From positions 1-64,000 of the forward strand of contig DASYVJ010000017.1 in NCBI GenBank assembly GCA_035937155.1: DNA of 64,000 nucleotides, read 5' to 3'. The notes under the pieces were generated by a model. The model was not told where the DNA came from. It did no database searches and worked only from the letters and a program-made list of their open reading frames with translations. This document shows positions 28,572 to 36,429 of this stretch, piece by piece (within the stretch, counting starts at the first letter, position 1; each line of letters begins with the position of its first letter). The position numbers and the translations under genes are program-made. Origin of the DNA: Palsa-870 sp035937155 (lineage in GTDB: Bacteria > Chloroflexota > Dormibacteria > Dormibacterales > Dormibacteraceae).

Positions 28572-30439
28572 GTCGTGCCATACCTCGGGTGCAGCGCCGG
28601 ATCAAGATTCGAGGCGGGAACCTTGGCGCGTTCCTCTGCTGGGCGGTCGTCTTCGCCGACATCGGCACGTCCATCTATTACGTGCCGGGCATCCTGTACG
28701 GCTCGTTCGGCTCGCGCTCCGCCCTCTTCGTCCTGATGACGCTCTTCGTCTTCATCCTTCTGTGTGTCAAGTACGCCGAGGTAACGTGGCGCTATCCGGA
28801 AGGAGGCGGTGTGGTCAACGTTTCCTCCCAGGCGCTGCACCCTTTTGCGGGACTGCTCGGGGGGCTGTTCATCCTCGTCGATTACTACCTGACCGCGGCG
28901 CTGAGCGCGTTGTCGGGCGCGCTGTACCTCGCCGTCGTGATGCCATCGCTGACCCCGTGGGCGATGCATGCCACCGTCGGTGCGCTGATCGCCCTCGGCA
29001 TCCTCAACTTGCTGGGCATCAAGGAGAGCGCACGAACAACCGCGATCTTTGTCTGTCTCGCGGGAGCCGGCCAGCTCGCCGTAGTCGTGGCGACAGCGCT
29101 CTACCTCGGACCGGCCGGCATACTCCACAGCTTCAGCGCGGTCACGCAGGGGCCTCATCTGTCGCCGCTTCTACTCATCACAGGATATGGCGCCGCCTTC
29201 CTGGCCTTCTCCGGTCTCGAGAGCATCGCGCAGCTGGCGCCGGCCATGCGTGAGCCGCGCCGGTCCGTGGCATATCGCGCGATGGGTGCTGTGGTGCTGA
29301 CAATGGCGATCACCAGCCCCCTTCTCACGCTCTGGTCGACGACGCTGCTCAACGCGAACGCAGACCCCAACCAGTTCATCTCACTGCTTGGAGCTAACGT
29401 CGCCGGCCGCTTCCTTGGCGATTACGTCGCCGTCTCAGGTGCGCTGCTGCTCGTTTTCGCGAGCAACACGGCGATCATTGGCGCCTACCACGTCTTCATC
29501 GCGCTGGCGCGAATGGGGTTCCTGCCCCGTGTTCTAGAGCACCGCAATCGAACTCGCCGGACGCCGCACTGGGCGGTCCTTGCCGCCACTGCCCTGCCTG
29601 TCGTGATCATCATCGCCTCGCGGGGGAGCGTCACGCTACTTGGCGACCTGTACGCCTTCGGACTGCTGGGCACGTTCGTGCTCACGTGCGTCAGCCTCGA
29701 CCTCGTGCGCTGGCGTGAACGCTCGCAATGGCGGCGAGGTGGAGTCCCGTTCTTTGCGGTCGGGGTTATCACCACGATCCTCGTGGCCCTCGCGTGGCTG
29801 GTGAACCTGTTTGCGAAGCCGCTGGCAACCGAGTTCGGCGGCGGCCTCACCGTGATCGGGTTGATCGCCGGCCTAGCGACGTACCGGTACTACCGCGGAC
29901 GCAGGCCCAGCGTCTTCCCGGTGCCGTTCCGGCCGCAGCGGGCGGCCGCCTCGATTGCAAGCGCCCTGGGCAAACGGGTGTCGGCGGGCGATGTGCTGGT
30001 CATCCTGCCGCACGATCAGCTCGCCGCGGAGGCTGTGCTGGCGGAGGCCGCGCGAACGGCGGCCGGTCGCGGCGCCGTGTTCCTCTATCGGGGCAACCGT
30101 TACCCGAACCAGCATCACGAGCTGCTCGAGGTGAACGACCCGTACCTGAAGGACTACGCCGCACACGACGCGTTCGCCAGAGCGGAGATGCTCGCACGCA
30201 ACCAGATCAAGAACCGCCGGTACGTCTACGTGCCGGGCAATCTCCCGCGCGAGATGGTGGGCGAGGTGTGGAGGACGGTGTCGCCCAAGGAGACAGTGGT
30301 GACACTGGAGGATGAGGGCATGCTGCCTCCGATGGCAGTCGACCGTGTCCGCCGCCACACGACCGACGGCACGACCGTGCTGCACATGTACACCAGCAAG
30401 GTCCGGACGATGCCGGAACCGGAAAAGGTCATTGCCTGA
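28568..30439 (+). CDS. APC-superfamily transporter with cytosolic C-terminal domain, KimA-like
   Basis: A 623-residue transporter: about 12 helices to residue 445, then a soluble domain of about 180 residues. Helix 1 has ADIGTSIYYVPGILYGSFG, followed by YPEGGGVVNVSSQAL and LVDYYLTAALSALSGALYL. This layout and several motifs (VDYxLT; LLLVFASNTAIIGAYHVFIALARMGFLPR) resemble the KimA/YdaO potassium-importer branch rather than typical amino-acid permeases. With a KdpDE-like pair nearby, K+ uptake is a reasonable hypothesis but is inference only. The start overlaps the upstream small gene. Confidence 0.8.
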   Translation: MSRAIPRVQRRIKIRGGNLGAFLCWAVVFADIGTSIYYVPGILYGSFGSRSALFVLMTLFVFILLCVKYAEVTWRYPEGGGVVNVSSQALHPFAGLLGGLFILVDYYLTAALSALSGALYLAVVMPSLTPWAMHATVGALIALGILNLLGIKESARTTAIFVCLAGAGQLAVVVATALYLGPAGILHSFSAVTQGPHLSPLLLITGYGAAFLAFSGLESIAQLAPAMREPRRSVAYRAMGAVVLTMAITSPLLTLWSTTLLNANADPNQFISLLGANVAGRFLGDYVAVSGALLLVFASNTAIIGAYHVFIALARMGFLPRVLEHRNRTRRTPHWAVLAATALPVVIIIASRGSVTLLGDLYAFGLLGTFVLTCVSLDLVRWRERSQWRRGGVPFFAVGVITTILVALAWLVNLFAKPLATEFGGGLTVIGLIAGLATYRYYRGRRPSVFPVPFRPQRAAASIASALGKRVSAGDVLVILPHDQLAAEAVLAEAARTAAGRGAVFLYRGNRYPNQHHELLEVNDPYLKDYAAHDAFARAEMLARNQIKNRRYVYVPGNLPREMVGEVWRTVSPKETVVTLEDEGMLPPMAVDRVRRHTTDGTTVLHMYTSKVRTMPEPEKVIA

Positions 30440-31577
30440 CGATGAGGTCTTTGAGCTCGCGCGGGTAATCGGTCATGATCCGGCAGCCATCTTCAGTGAT
30501 GACCACGGTGTCGGAGTGCCGGAAACCACCCAGGTCCTTGAAGTACACGCCCGGCTCGACCGTGAACACCATCCCGGCTTCCAGCACAGTCTCCTCGCCG
30601 CGGTCGAGGAATGGAGCCTCGTGGCCTTCGAGCCCGATGGAGTGTCCGACGTGGTGGCGCAAGTTGTCCGCAACGCCGAGCTCCCTGGCGAGGCCCACGG
30701 TGGCGAGCTCAACCTCACCGGCCGGCACGCCGGGTGCCAGCACCTCGATCGCCCGCGTTTGCAGCGCCAGCATCGCGTCGAAAGCACGCACCTGCTCGGG
30801 CGTGGGCTCGCCGACGACCATCGTCCGCTCCAGCTCGCTGCGATAGCCATCGATGTCGGCGCTGGCTCCGCTGACGAGCACGTCGCCTTTCTGGATGCCG
30901 TGTCCGCGCACGAAACCGTGCGGCATCGCAGTGGAACGGCCTGCGACGAACATCGCGGTGAGGCCGTTGCCGCCAAACCCGCGCGGTCGCCAGCCGGGCA
31001 TCTCGCGAAGCATGTCCCCAAGGGTTTCGATAACGCCGGGCGCGGAACACTCCATCTCCGTTTTGCCAGTCGTGATCGCGGACTGCATCCGGCGATGCGC
31101 CCGTGCCGCCCAATCGCAGGACAGCTGGATGCACGCGATCTCGGTGGAGGACTTCACCTGGCGCAGCGATTCGATGATCGGCTCGGCGTCGAAGGGACGT
31201 TGCCCGATCAGGTCGCTCAAAAGGGGTCCCCGGTATCCCCAGTAAGGAACGTAGCCGTCGTGATCGGCACCTGTGCGAGGTGGCCTGGCGTTCGCCTCGG
31301 CAAGGATCGCGGACACGCGCTCCATCGGATGCTCGGCGCCCGGGTACTCGAAGTACACGTTGACGTGGTCGAGCGCAGTCGACGATTCAGCGTGCTCTTT
31401 CTCCACCGCCGGAACCACGAGCGTCGAGCGGCCGTGCGGCCCAAGCACGAGCACGATGGGTCGCTCGGTCGGGATGTGGTGGAAGCCGGTGAGGTAGGCG
31501 ACTCGCGCAGGGTAGAAGACGCAGATGGCATCCAGCCCCGCCGCCTCCATCCCGGCAGAGACCGCCTCCCTCCGCAA
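30429..31577 (-). CDS. M24-fold (aminopeptidase P/creatinase-like) protein with altered metal ligands
   Basis: A 382-residue two-domain protein: creatinase N-terminal domain (AVSAGMEAAGLDAICVFYPARVAYLTGF), then the pita-bread M24 domain. The His of HHVGHSIGLEGHEAPF and the Glu of FTVEPGVY are kept. The usual first Asp is missing in VSGASADIDGYRSELERT, the second is Glu, and the last Glu position reads RHSD. Three of five metal ligands therefore differ, pointing to a metal-free or non-peptidase activity as in creatinase. I place the start at TTG 31577, with GGAG six bases upstream; the frame before it is repeat sequence. Confidence 0.82.
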   Translation of the reverse strand: MRREAVSAGMEAAGLDAICVFYPARVAYLTGFHHIPTERPIVLVLGPHGRSTLVVPAVEKEHAESSTALDHVNVYFEYPGAEHPMERVSAILAEANARPPRTGADHDGYVPYWGYRGPLLSDLIGQRPFDAEPIIESLRQVKSSTEIACIQLSCDWAARAHRRMQSAITTGKTEMECSAPGVIETLGDMLREMPGWRPRGFGGNGLTAMFVAGRSTAMPHGFVRGHGIQKGDVLVSGASADIDGYRSELERTMVVGEPTPEQVRAFDAMLALQTRAIEVLAPGVPAGEVELATVGLARELGVADNLRHHVGHSIGLEGHEAPFLDRGEETVLEAGMVFTVEPGVYFKDLGGFRHSDTVVITEDGCRIMTDYPRELKDLIVRQ

Positions 31578-31606
31578 CCGATACTCCGCCGTGGAGATCT
31601 GAAGTA

Positions 31607-31650
31607 GCTCCCTCCCCCCAACGGGGGGAGGGCTGGGGCGGGGGGACGAA
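31607..31650 (+). repeat. Palindromic repeat, family 2-like, E1-beta/M24 gap
   Basis: CTCCCTCCCC and GGGGGGAGGG form a strong GC hairpin in the short gap between the E1-beta and M24 genes, followed by a G-rich run. It resembles the second stem of the family 2 repeats but lacks the first stem. Confidence 0.45.
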
Positions 31651-31668
31651 TCCCTCTTGGTAGTCGCC

Positions 31669-32652
31669 TTAGTACGCGGCAAGTTTTCTCGCCGCCTCGG
31701 CGATCTTCCGCGGGTTCGGCATGAAGAACTCTTCTTGCGGCGTGTTGAACGGCATCGCCGGAACATCTGGCGCTGCGACGCGTACGACCGGGCCGTCCAG
31801 GTCACCGAATGCGTGCTCGGAGATGATGGCCGCTATCTCTGCACCGAATCCGCCGGTGAGGTTGTCCTCGTGCACGACCATCGCCTTGCCCGTGCGGCGC
31901 ACGGACTCGAGGATCGTCTCCCGATCGAGTGGTGCAAGCGTGCGGAGGTCGACCACCTCCAGGCTCACGCCTTCGGTTTCGAGGAGCGCCGCGGCCTCGA
32001 GGCAGTAGTGGCTCATGAGACCCCACGCAAAGCAGCTCACGTTCTTCCCTGGCCGGCGAACCACGGCCGGACCGATCGGCACGATATGGTCGCCGTCCGG
32101 CACCTCTTCGGTGACGAGCCTGTAGACCTTCTTGTGCTCCAGGAAGAGCACGGGATCCGGGTCGCGGATGGCCGACTTCAGCAGTCCATGCGCGTCAGCG
32201 GGCATGCTCGGCACCACGACCTTGAGCCCAGGAACGTGGGCGTAGAAAGCCTCGATCGACTGCGAGTGGTACAGCCCGCCATGAACTCCACCACCAAACG
32301 GTGTGCGGATCACGATCGGCACCGACCAGTCACCGTTGGAGCGATAGCGAGTGCGCGCCGCCTCGCTGACGATCTGGTCGAAGGCGGGATGTATGAAATC
32401 CGCGAACTGGATCTCGGCGACGGGGATGAGGCCGTTCAGCGCCGCGCCGATCGCGACGCCGACGATGGCCGACTCGGCCAAAGGTGTGTCGAGCACGCGC
32501 GCCTCGCCAAAGCGGTCATACAGGCCGTCGGTCGCCCCGAACACGCCGCCCTTCCGGCCGACGTCCTCGCCAATGACCAGCACGCGTTCGTCGCGTTCCA
32601 TCTCTTCGGCCATGGCCGCTCTCACCGCCTCGATCATCCTCATCTCAGGCAC
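31669..32652 (-). CDS. 2-oxoacid dehydrogenase E1 component, beta subunit
   Basis: A 327-residue E1-beta (pyruvate/acetoin/branched-chain type), which with E1-alpha decarboxylates a 2-oxoacid using thiamine diphosphate. Typical pieces are MIEAVRAAMAEEMERDERV, GEDVGRKGGVFGAT, the LAESAIVGVAIGAALNG segment with the ThDP-contacting Glu, TPFGGGVHGGLYHSQSIEAF and GFGAEIAA. No E1-alpha, E2 or E3 gene is in the window, so the complex is encoded elsewhere. Start is GTG; it diverges from whiA. The exact substrate cannot be assigned. Confidence 0.9.
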   Translation of the reverse strand: MPEMRMIEAVRAAMAEEMERDERVLVIGEDVGRKGGVFGATDGLYDRFGEARVLDTPLAESAIVGVAIGAALNGLIPVAEIQFADFIHPAFDQIVSEAARTRYRSNGDWSVPIVIRTPFGGGVHGGLYHSQSIEAFYAHVPGLKVVVPSMPADAHGLLKSAIRDPDPVLFLEHKKVYRLVTEEVPDGDHIVPIGPAVVRRPGKNVSCFAWGLMSHYCLEAAALLETEGVSLEVVDLRTLAPLDRETILESVRRTGKAMVVHEDNLTGGFGAEIAAIISEHAFGDLDGPVVRVAAPDVPAMPFNTPQEEFFMPNPRKIAEAARKLAAY

Positions 32653-32784
32653 AGAAATACATTGTCCAGTGCCGAGACCGTTTCCGGCGAAGCCGTCTGC
32701 GGGGGGGTGCCATCAGGGGTCGTTCCAGGATTAGACTGGCCTCAGGGACGGGGGGGGAGTTATCAACCTCTGGAGGTAGACGGG

Positions 32785-33708
32785 ATTTCGTTCTCGGCAG
32801 ACGTCAAGAACGAGATGGCCGGCCTTCTGCCGGCACGACCCTGTTGCCAGCTGAGTGAGCTGCGCGGGATCTATTTCGGTTCGCGTGCGCGCCTGATCAA
32901 ACGAGCGGGTGAACCAGGACAGGCGGCCTACTTCTCGCTGCTTCGCAACGCGGTGGCGCGAAAGGTCGTGAGGCTGGGCCGCGCCGTCGGTCCAATGGAG
33001 GCCAAGTACCAGGCCGTGAAGACACGCAAGCGCATGTCGTTCTTCATCGAGCTCGCGCTGCCGCCAGGTCTCGCACCGGCTTTCACTCAATCCGCGGTGC
33101 GTGCGGTCCCAGATGCTGCGTGCGATCGCAAGGCGATGCTGCGCGGTCTGTTCCTCGGCTGCGGGTCGGTGAACTCTCCGAGCTCGCGCTACCACCTCGA
33201 GTTCGTCGCGCCGACAAGCTCGTGGGCCGCCGCGATCGCCGAGCTAGCCGGCTCCGACAATGCAAAGGTCGGTGTCATGGAGCGCGGCGGCCAGCACGTC
33301 GTATACGTCAAGGAGGGCGATGCGATTGTCCGCCTGCTCTCACTGATGGGCGCCAGCCGCGCAGTCATCGAGTTCGAGAACGTGAGGGTCGTACGCGAGG
33401 TCAGCGGTGAGGTGAACCGCCGGCTCAACTTCGAAACGGCCAACATTGGCAAGACGATCGGTTCTGGCCTGCGCCAGGCGAAGGCAATCGAGCGGCTCGA
33501 AGCGTCCGGCCGGCTCGAGCGCTTGCCGCCCGCCCTGCGCGAGATGGCCCGGTGGCGCAGCGCGAACCCGGAGCTCAACCTGGGCGAGCTTGCCGAGCGC
33601 ATGAAGCTCTCGAAATCCGCGGTCAACCATCGGCTGCGCAGGCTCCAGGAGATGGCCGACACGAAGGGCGACGCGGGATCGCCCAATGGAGCGCGCCGCT
33701 CCGCCTAA
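32785..33708 (+). CDS. whiA: WhiA, sporulation/cell-division regulator homologue
   Basis: A 307-residue WhiA: a LAGLIDADG-like N-terminal part (RKAMLRGLFLGCGSVNSPSSRYHLEF) and a C-terminal helix-turn-helix (NLGELAERMKLSKSAVNHRLRRLQEMA). The family N-terminus is normally MSFSxxVKxEL; here it reads ISFSADVKNEM with codon ATT in the Met position, eight bases after GGAGG. The nearest standard in-frame start upstream would add about 26 residues with no family match, and the next ATG removes conserved residues. I therefore call ATT 32785 as the start. The gene precedes gap, as in many Gram-positives. Confidence 0.88.
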   Translation: MSFSADVKNEMAGLLPARPCCQLSELRGIYFGSRARLIKRAGEPGQAAYFSLLRNAVARKVVRLGRAVGPMEAKYQAVKTRKRMSFFIELALPPGLAPAFTQSAVRAVPDAACDRKAMLRGLFLGCGSVNSPSSRYHLEFVAPTSSWAAAIAELAGSDNAKVGVMERGGQHVVYVKEGDAIVRLLSLMGASRAVIEFENVRVVREVSGEVNRRLNFETANIGKTIGSGLRQAKAIERLEASGRLERLPPALREMARWRSANPELNLGELAERMKLSKSAVNHRLRRLQEMADTKGDAGSPNGARRSA

Positions 33709-33778
33709 CATTACGTCGGCGCATCCATCGGGTAATGCCCCTCGGGTCTTTGCCCCCCCAAAACAGGAGCCTTCCTAA

Positions 33779-34789
33779 ATGACCTTAAAGGTCGGTATCA
33801 ACGGATTTGGACGAATCGGCCGGAATATCTACCGAGCGGCTCATGCACTGAAGCCGAACTTCGAGATCGTCGCAGTCAACGACATCGGCGATGCCCAGAC
33901 GTTCGCGCACCTGCTGAAGCACGACACGGCTTTGGGGACCTTCGGCCCTTCAGTTTCAGCCACTGCCGATGCCATCAACGTCGACGGCCATCAGGTCAAG
34001 TTCCTTAGCCACAAGGACCCGGCCGAGCTGCCGTGGAAGGACCTTGGCGTCGATGTCGTCATCGAGTCGACAGGTCTGTTCACGGACGCCAACAAAGCCC
34101 GAATTCACATCGACAAGGGCGGTGCCAAGAAGGTGATCATCTCGGCGCCGGCGACCAACCAGGACTACACGGTCGTGATGGGCGTGAACCACAAGGGGTA
34201 CGACTCCAAGAAGCACAACGTGATCTCCAACGCAAGCTGCACCACGAACTGCTTTGTGCCGCTTGCCAAAGTGCTGCACGACTCGTTCGGGATCGAGCGC
34301 GGGATGATGACGACGATCCACGCTTACACGGCGGACCAGAAGCTGCAGGACCTGCCACACAAGGATTTGCGGCGGGCGCGCGCCGCGGCAGACAACATCA
34401 TCCCCACTTCCACCGGGGCCAACCGCGCCGTCGCGGAAGTGCTGCCTGAGCTGGCCGGCAAGTTCGCCGGCATGGCGTTTCGCGTGCCGATACTCGACGT
34501 GTCGGTCGTCGACCTAACGGTGCAGCTCGGTAAGACGACAACCGCTGAGGCGATCAACGCCGCGTTCGATGAGGCGGCCGGCGGGGAGCTCCGCGGCATC
34601 CTCGCGGTAAGTCACGAGGAGCTCGTGTCGTCTGACTTCATGCATAACCCCCATTCCTCCATCGTCGATGCTCCGCTGACGCTGATCCTGGGCGGCGAGT
34701 GGGCGAAGGTCGTGAGCTGGTACGACAACGAGTGGGGCTTCAGCTGCCGCATGGTCGACCTCACCGCCTACATGGCAGAGCAGCTATGA
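33779..34789 (+). CDS. gap: Glyceraldehyde-3-phosphate dehydrogenase
   Basis: A 336-residue NAD-type GAPDH. The N-terminal Rossmann motif is INGFGRIGRN, the catalytic cysteine lies in SNASCTTNC, and the C-terminal WYDNEWGFS block is intact. An Asp follows the second strand (AVNDIGD), favouring NAD over NADP. AGGAG precedes the ATG. It opens the gap-pgk-tpiA-gpmA run of glycolytic genes and is followed directly by the first copy of the terminal-inverted-repeat element. Confidence 0.97.
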   Translation: MTLKVGINGFGRIGRNIYRAAHALKPNFEIVAVNDIGDAQTFAHLLKHDTALGTFGPSVSATADAINVDGHQVKFLSHKDPAELPWKDLGVDVVIESTGLFTDANKARIHIDKGGAKKVIISAPATNQDYTVVMGVNHKGYDSKKHNVISNASCTTNCFVPLAKVLHDSFGIERGMMTTIHAYTADQKLQDLPHKDLRRARAAADNIIPTSTGANRAVAEVLPELAGKFAGMAFRVPILDVSVVDLTVQLGKTTTAEAINAAFDEAAGGELRGILAVSHEELVSSDFMHNPHSSIVDAPLTLILGGEWAKVVSWYDNEWGFSCRMVDLTAYMAEQL

Positions 34790-35022
34790 GTGTCGCGCCC
34801 CCGAAGGCCCTCGCATCTTCGCGGCCTAGGCGGCCGGGCGCCGTCTCACCTCACGGAATCTGGCGATTCCGCGGGGATCCCGAGAAGGGCGCTGAAGCCT
34901 GCGTCAAGGGGCCTGGCGCTTCCTCGTCACGCATCACTGATGCGCTCCTCGTCGCGCCACCCTTTCCTTGGCTCCGGCCGCCGATGCCGCGAATCTGCGG
35001 AGCCTTCGGGGTCGCGACACTC
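34788..35022 (+). repeat. Terminal-inverted-repeat structured element, copy A (gap-pgk gap)
   Basis: The element fills the whole gap. Its ends are complementary at 20 of 21 positions (34788-34808 against 35002-35022; it begins GAGTGTCGCG and ends CGCGACACTC). Inside are three hairpins: GGAATC-TGGC-GATTCC (34855-34870), CGCATC-ACT-GATGCG (34930-34944) and CCGC-GAATCT-GCGG (34987-35000). All recur in copy B beyond pgk. An 80-codon frame runs from an ATG overlapping the gap stop (34786) to a TGA overlapping the proposed pgk start (35025). It could be a structured RNA, a MITE-like element, or both. Confidence 0.8.
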
Positions 35023-36188
35023 TGAAAGCTTCGATTACCTCTGTCGACGTCGCCGGCAAACGAGTGCTCGTGCGCGAGGACCTCAACGTTCCGATTTCGA
35101 AAGGCACCATCACCGACGAATCCCGGATCCGCGCCGCGGTGCCAACCCTCCTGCACCTGGCACAACGCGGCGCGAAGGTCATCGTGATGTCGCACCTCGG
35201 CAGGCCGAAGGGCGTAGAGCCCGAACTCTCCCTCCGCCCGGTGGCGATGCGGCTCTCGCGGGCACTCGACCGAGAGGTGCATTTCGCGGAAGACTGTGTC
35301 GGCGAGTCGGCGCGAACAGCCGTGGGCAAGCTGCAGAACGGCGAGTTGGTGCTGCTTGAAAACGTGCGCTTCCATCCCGAGGAAGAGGCCAACGACGCGG
35401 ATTTCGCGCACCGGCTGGCATCGCTAGGCGAGCTGTACGTCAACGACGCATTTGCCGCCTCTCACCGCGCGCATGCGTCCGTCGTCGGCGTTGCCGCTTA
35501 CCTGCCGGCCTTTGCCGGTGAGCTGATGGAGGCCGAGCTGACGGCGCTGCATCAAGCACTCGACAATCCACGGCGGCCGATGTTTGCGGTGGTCGGGGGC
35601 GCCAAGGTCTCGACCAAGGTCGGCGTCCTCCGCAACCTACTCGAGAAGGTGGACGCGCTGTTGATCGGTGGGGCAATGGCCAACACCTTCTTCAAGGCGC
35701 GGCGCTATCCGACCGGAAGCGGCCTGGTCGAAGAATCTGGGCTGGATGCGGCGCGGGAGGTCTCTGAGCAGGGAGGTCGCAAGCTGCTACTTCCTGTCGA
35801 TCTTGTCTGCGCGCGCCGGATGGAGCCCGGCCAGCCGTTGCGCATCATGGAGGCTGACGCGGTAGAACCAGGCTGGATGGCGCTCGATATCGGTCCTAAG
35901 TCGGTGGCCTTGTTCACGGAGAGGTTGCGCGGCGCCGGCGCCATCGTTTGGAACGGGCCGATGGGTGTCGCCGAGATCCGCGACTTCAGCGACGGGACGA
36001 AAGCCATCGGTGAGGCGATCGCGAACTCTGGCGGCTACTCGCTGGTCGGCGGCGGAGACACGGTGGCGGCCATTGAGCTGCTCGGACTCGCGGGCCGTTT
36101 CTCGCACGTCTCGACCGGTGGTGGCGCGACGCTGGAATACCTCGAGGGCAAGGAGCTCCCGGGCATCGCCATCCTCAAGGAGGCTTGA
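35022..36188 (+). CDS. pgk: Phosphoglycerate kinase
   Basis: A PGK of 388 residues counted from CTG 35022. It has VLVREDLNVP near the N-terminus, HLGRPKG, FAASHRAHASVVG, PMFAVVGGAKVSTK, WNGPMGV and the C-terminal GGGDTVAA with STGGGATLEYLEG. Family members begin about ten residues before GKRVLVRED, which falls at this CTG (LKASITSVDVAGKRV). The nearest standard start is TTG 34968, which would add 18 residues encoded entirely by the repeat element. The N-terminus is thus unresolved. It sits between the two element copies. Confidence 0.93.
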   Translation: MKASITSVDVAGKRVLVREDLNVPISKGTITDESRIRAAVPTLLHLAQRGAKVIVMSHLGRPKGVEPELSLRPVAMRLSRALDREVHFAEDCVGESARTAVGKLQNGELVLLENVRFHPEEEANDADFAHRLASLGELYVNDAFAASHRAHASVVGVAAYLPAFAGELMEAELTALHQALDNPRRPMFAVVGGAKVSTKVGVLRNLLEKVDALLIGGAMANTFFKARRYPTGSGLVEESGLDAAREVSEQGGRKLLLPVDLVCARRMEPGQPLRIMEADAVEPGWMALDIGPKSVALFTERLRGAGAIVWNGPMGVAEIRDFSDGTKAIGEAIANSGGYSLVGGGDTVAAIELLGLAGRFSHVSTGGGATLEYLEGKELPGIAILKEA

Positions 36189-36191
36189 GCG

Positions 36192-36429
36192 TAGTGTCCC
36201 GCCCCCGAGGATCCTTGCATCTTCATCGGCCCTGGCGGCCGGGCGCCGCCTCACCCCATGGAATCTGGCGATTCCGCGGGGACCCCGAGAAGGGCGCTGA
36301 AGCCAGCGTCGACTCCTGCGCGCGCTCGGTCACGCATCCACGGGATGCGCTCCCTCTCGTGCTCGTCGTCTCCTTGGCTCCGGCCGCCAGTGCCGCGAAT
36401 ATGCGGCAGACCTCGGTGGCGAGACACTA
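36192..36429 (+). repeat. Terminal-inverted-repeat structured element, copy B (pgk-tpi gap)
   Basis: Second copy of the element, again filling the gap. The ends are complementary over about 20 bases with two mismatches (begins TAGTGTCCCG, ends CGAGACACTA). The same hairpins occur: GGAATC-TGGC-GATTCC (36260-36275), CGCATCC-ACG-GGATGCG (36333-36349) and GCCGC-GAATAT-GCGGC (36392-36407). The second and third stems are longer than in copy A, with pairing preserved. A short frame runs from TTG 36185, overlapping the pgk stop, to TAG 36430, overlapping the tpi GTG. Confidence 0.8.

Noticed and set aside
34699..35025. A protein-coding gene of 108 codons beginning inside gap
   Set aside because: The start at 34699 is within the coding end of gap; only the part from ATG 34786 is of interest, and it is treated as a candidate peptide within the repeat element, not a called gene.
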